From contig CAZKTF010000205.1 in assembly GCA_964555565.1 (NCBI GenBank), positions 1-6,762 of the forward strand: a stretch of DNA of 6,762 nucleotides, written 5' to 3'. Positions 5,228-6,762 of the stretch are shown piece after piece. Source of the DNA: CAZKTF01 sp964555565 (lineage in GTDB: Bacteria; Planctomycetota; JAJSAM01; JAKLKS01). The notes beneath the pieces were generated by a model. That model was not told where the DNA came from, did not search any database, and was given only the letters and a program-made list of their open reading frames with translations. A program made the translations under genes and the position numbers. How positions within the stretch are numbered: position 1 is the first letter of the stretch; each line of letters opens with the position of its first letter.

Positions 5228-6592
5228 TCACGTCCCCATCGCCTGCCAGTGGATGGTCGGGGCGAACGTGGCCGGGCTCTCGGTGAACACGGCCGCCCCC
5301 GGGCGGAGGACGACCTGCGTGGCCGTGACCGAGACGAGCTTCACCGACCCCGGGTAGCCGAGGAGGTGAGCGGTCACCCGCGGGGCGTTCTGGAAGGGGA
5401 CGGGGAAGGTGACCACCACGTCGTTGTCGGGGCCGACGACCACCTCCCCCTCCTGCTTGCGGTTGAACTTCCGCCGGACGAGGACGAGTCTCGGGATCCG
5501 CACGAACCGCACCCCGTCGCCCCGGAGGGTTACCCGGAGCCGGACCCGCCGGAAGGGGTAGGTCCCCGGGGTGAAGGGCCGCCAGCCGTCCCAGGGGCCG
5601 GCCGGGGTCGGGGAGGTGTCCACCTCGACCGAGGCGTCCACGGGGGCGAGGGGGGCCCCAGCCCACGAGTTCCGGGACGCGTGCCCCCGGGTCCCGAGAG
5701 GGAGGAGGTCGCCGGCGGCGTCCCGCACCTCGCCGAGGGCGGGACTCAGCATCTCGGACCACCCCATCGCGTCGATGGGCTGCGCCGTGTCGAGGTCCAC
5801 CTCGACCCGCTGGGACTCCAGGGCCCCGACGTCCACCGGAGGCGTCTCGTAGGCCCCCTCGGGCCTGTAGCGGGCCAGCGAGGGGAAATCGAGGCCGCTC
5901 CACGCCCCATCCCAAGGAGGGTCCTGCCATCCGCCCTGGAGGGTCTCAAGCCGGAGGCCGCCCGCCCCGTCGTCCTCGAGGTTGGTCGAGGAGCCCGGCC
6001 AGCCCGCCCCACCCTGGTCCTCGGCGCCGGCGTCGTTGTGGTCGTCGAGGGGGGCGATGGTCAGTGTGGCCGACGCCGCCTCGCTGGAGTACCGTCCCAG
6101 CCCGTCCTCGGCCTTGATGTGGAACGCCTTCGCCCCCGAGGACCACCACGCCCACGAGTAGGGCGACGCCTCGATGCCGTCGGCCACGAGGGCGCCGTCC
6201 TCCCAGGAGGTCCCCTCCCGGATCTCGTAGGAGGCCGTCACGCCGTCCTCAGCCGCGTCCCATCGGAGGTTGAGGTTCGCGCCGTCCTGGGCGACGGCGA
6301 ACCCTGACGGCATCCCGGGGAGGGCCGGCGCGCCCTCGTCGGCAAGGGGCGCCACTCGGACGGTCTCCCAGTCCCCCTCGGGTGCGAGACCCCCGTCTGC
6401 GAGGACCGGGGCGACGGCGAAGTCGTGGGCCCATTCGGGGTGGAGGCCCAGGACCGTGTACTCGGTCCCCTCGACCCGGGCGAGCTCGTCCCAGTTGCCG
6501 TCCTCCTCCTTCTTCAGGACGGCCGTCTTCCCAGGGGTCTCCCGGCTCCAGGAGAGCACGATGTCGATGAACTGGAGGGTTTCGGAGGGCAT
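5228..6592 (-). CDS. phage tail protein with fibronectin-III-like repeats and lectin-like C-terminus
   Basis: 454 residues. Residues about 5-80 and 91-180 look like two fibronectin-III-like repeats; the second (PGMPSGFAVAQDGANLNLRW, then SYEIREGTSWEDG and KAFHIKAEDGLGRYSS) resembles repeats in phage tail-tip and host-specificity proteins. Residues about 235-375 form another beta-rich part (YETPPVDVGALESQRVEVDL, then WDGWRPFTPGTYPFRRVRLR). Residues about 385-454 (VTFPVPFQNAPRVTAHLLG, ending TIHWQAMGT) recall H-type-lectin-like ends, with F-x-x-P-x-V early and W-x-A-x-G last. The protein has no cysteines, signal peptide or membrane segment. The start at 6590-6592 is bounded by an in-frame TGA two codons upstream. 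A second ATG at 6594-6596 is in another frame. The promoter-like element at 6600-6627 ends 7 bases before the start. A tail or receptor-binding role is inferred from domain style and neighbours. Confidence 0.82.
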   Translation of the reverse strand: MPSETLQFIDIVLSWSRETPGKTAVLKKEEDGNWDELARVEGTEYTVLGLHPEWAHDFAVAPVLADGGLAPEGDWETVRVAPLADEGAPALPGMPSGFAVAQDGANLNLRWDAAEDGVTASYEIREGTSWEDGALVADGIEASPYSWAWWSSGAKAFHIKAEDGLGRYSSEAASATLTIAPLDDHNDAGAEDQGGAGWPGSSTNLEDDGAGGLRLETLQGGWQDPPWDGAWSGLDFPSLARYRPEGAYETPPVDVGALESQRVEVDLDTAQPIDAMGWSEMLSPALGEVRDAAGDLLPLGTRGHASRNSWAGAPLAPVDASVEVDTSPTPAGPWDGWRPFTPGTYPFRRVRLRVTLRGDGVRFVRIPRLVLVRRKFNRKQEGEVVVGPDNDVVVTFPVPFQNAPRVTAHLLGYPGSVKLVSVTATQVVLRPGAAVFTESPATFAPTIHWQAMGT

Positions 6593-6599
6593 CCATCAG

Positions 6600-6627
6600 A
6601 GGCTACGGGTAGGGCAGGCTCGTTCAA
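6600..6627 (-). promoter_or_regulatory. putative phage promoter, copy 3 of a three-copy element
   Basis: Minus strand: TTGAAC (6622-6627), a 16-bp spacer beginning GAGCCTGCC, then TAGCCT (6600-6605), closest of the three to a sigma-70 consensus. Positions TTG, CGAGCCTG and the -10-like CCT are shared with the other copies. The ATG of the tail gene follows after 7 bases, so there is no room for a normal Shine-Dalgarno leader. Confidence 0.58.
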
Positions 6628-6664
6628 TCTCGGGGCGCCGGCCTCCTCGTGGGAGCCTCATGGT

Positions 6665-6762
6665 TCACCTTCGGGCTGAAGCGGCGGCAATCGGGGTCAC
6701 AGCGTGTCCTAGTGCCACACGCGGAAAGTTCCGGTACAGGTCTTCAGCGACCGGGACGATCC
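6665..6762 (-). other. possible 3' end of a gene entering from the right edge
   Basis: A minus-strand frame open at the right edge ends at TGA (6665-6667) after 31 residues, IVPVAEDLYRNFPRVALGHA and 11 more. It looks more protein-like than the other frames and has the orientation expected of the gene upstream of the tail protein, but third positions are less GC-biased than in the neighbours. A rightward frame from ATG 6660 is also open to the edge, with GGGAG just before it. I cannot decide between them or exclude non-coding DNA. Confidence 0.22.

Noticed and set aside
4931..6307. 458-residue rightward open frame overlapping the end of merT and most of the tail gene
   Set aside because: It spans two real genes in other frames and the intergenic gap; the product is low-complexity Gly/Arg/Pro and has no domain.
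1..6762. tRNA, rRNA or CRISPR array
   Set aside because: No cloverleaf, conserved rRNA stretch or regularly spaced repeat was seen on either strand.

Overview
The window is very GC-rich, with codon third positions dominated by G and C. It has two layers. The outer parts (about 1-3000 and 5200-6600) hold leftward (minus-strand) genes that read as structural genes of a tailed phage or prophage. The inner part (about 3116-5135) holds a rightward three-gene mercury-type operon with its own regulated promoter. The host cannot be named from this sequence. A high-GC bacterium with a periplasm fits best, because the metal transporter carries a MerP-like domain that should lie outside the inner membrane and the small middle gene encodes an exported peptide.

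Phage layer, in the order of transcription (right to left): a 454-residue tail protein with fibronectin-III-like repeats and a lectin-like C-terminal end (5228-6592); then, beyond the mer cassette, a 324-residue tail-fibre-like protein starting at TTG (1951-2925), a 102-residue proline-rich protein (1640-1948), a 229-residue structural protein (947-1636), and a structural protein cut by the left edge (1-887). The 1951-2925, 1640-1948 and 947-1636 genes are packed 2-3 bases apart and are probably co-translated. A promoter-like element, TTG(A/C)(A/G)C, 16 bp, then (T/G)A(G/T/C)CCT, occurs three times, each time upstream of a phage gene. At two of these sites the start codon lies only 6-7 bases after the -10 hexamer, so the mRNA may be leaderless.

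Mer layer: a MerR-type operator/promoter (3116-3147) with a perfect 16-bp palindrome in a 20-bp spacer. It drives merR (3170-3577), whose three cysteines have the spacing of the Hg(II)-sensing triad. Next is a 59-residue exported Cys-rich peptide (3643-3822), then a 405-residue fusion (3918-5135). The fusion joins a CopZ-type zinc/[2Fe-2S] domain, a three-helix MerT transporter and a MerP-like HMA domain in one chain. There is no mercuric reductase (merA) or organomercurial lyase in the window.

The most interesting reading is a phage 'moron': an autonomous metal-responsive unit inserted antisense between tail genes. Its transporter appears to carry a complete thiol relay from periplasm to cytosol in a single polypeptide. 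The metal, the direction of transport and the final acceptor are inferences.
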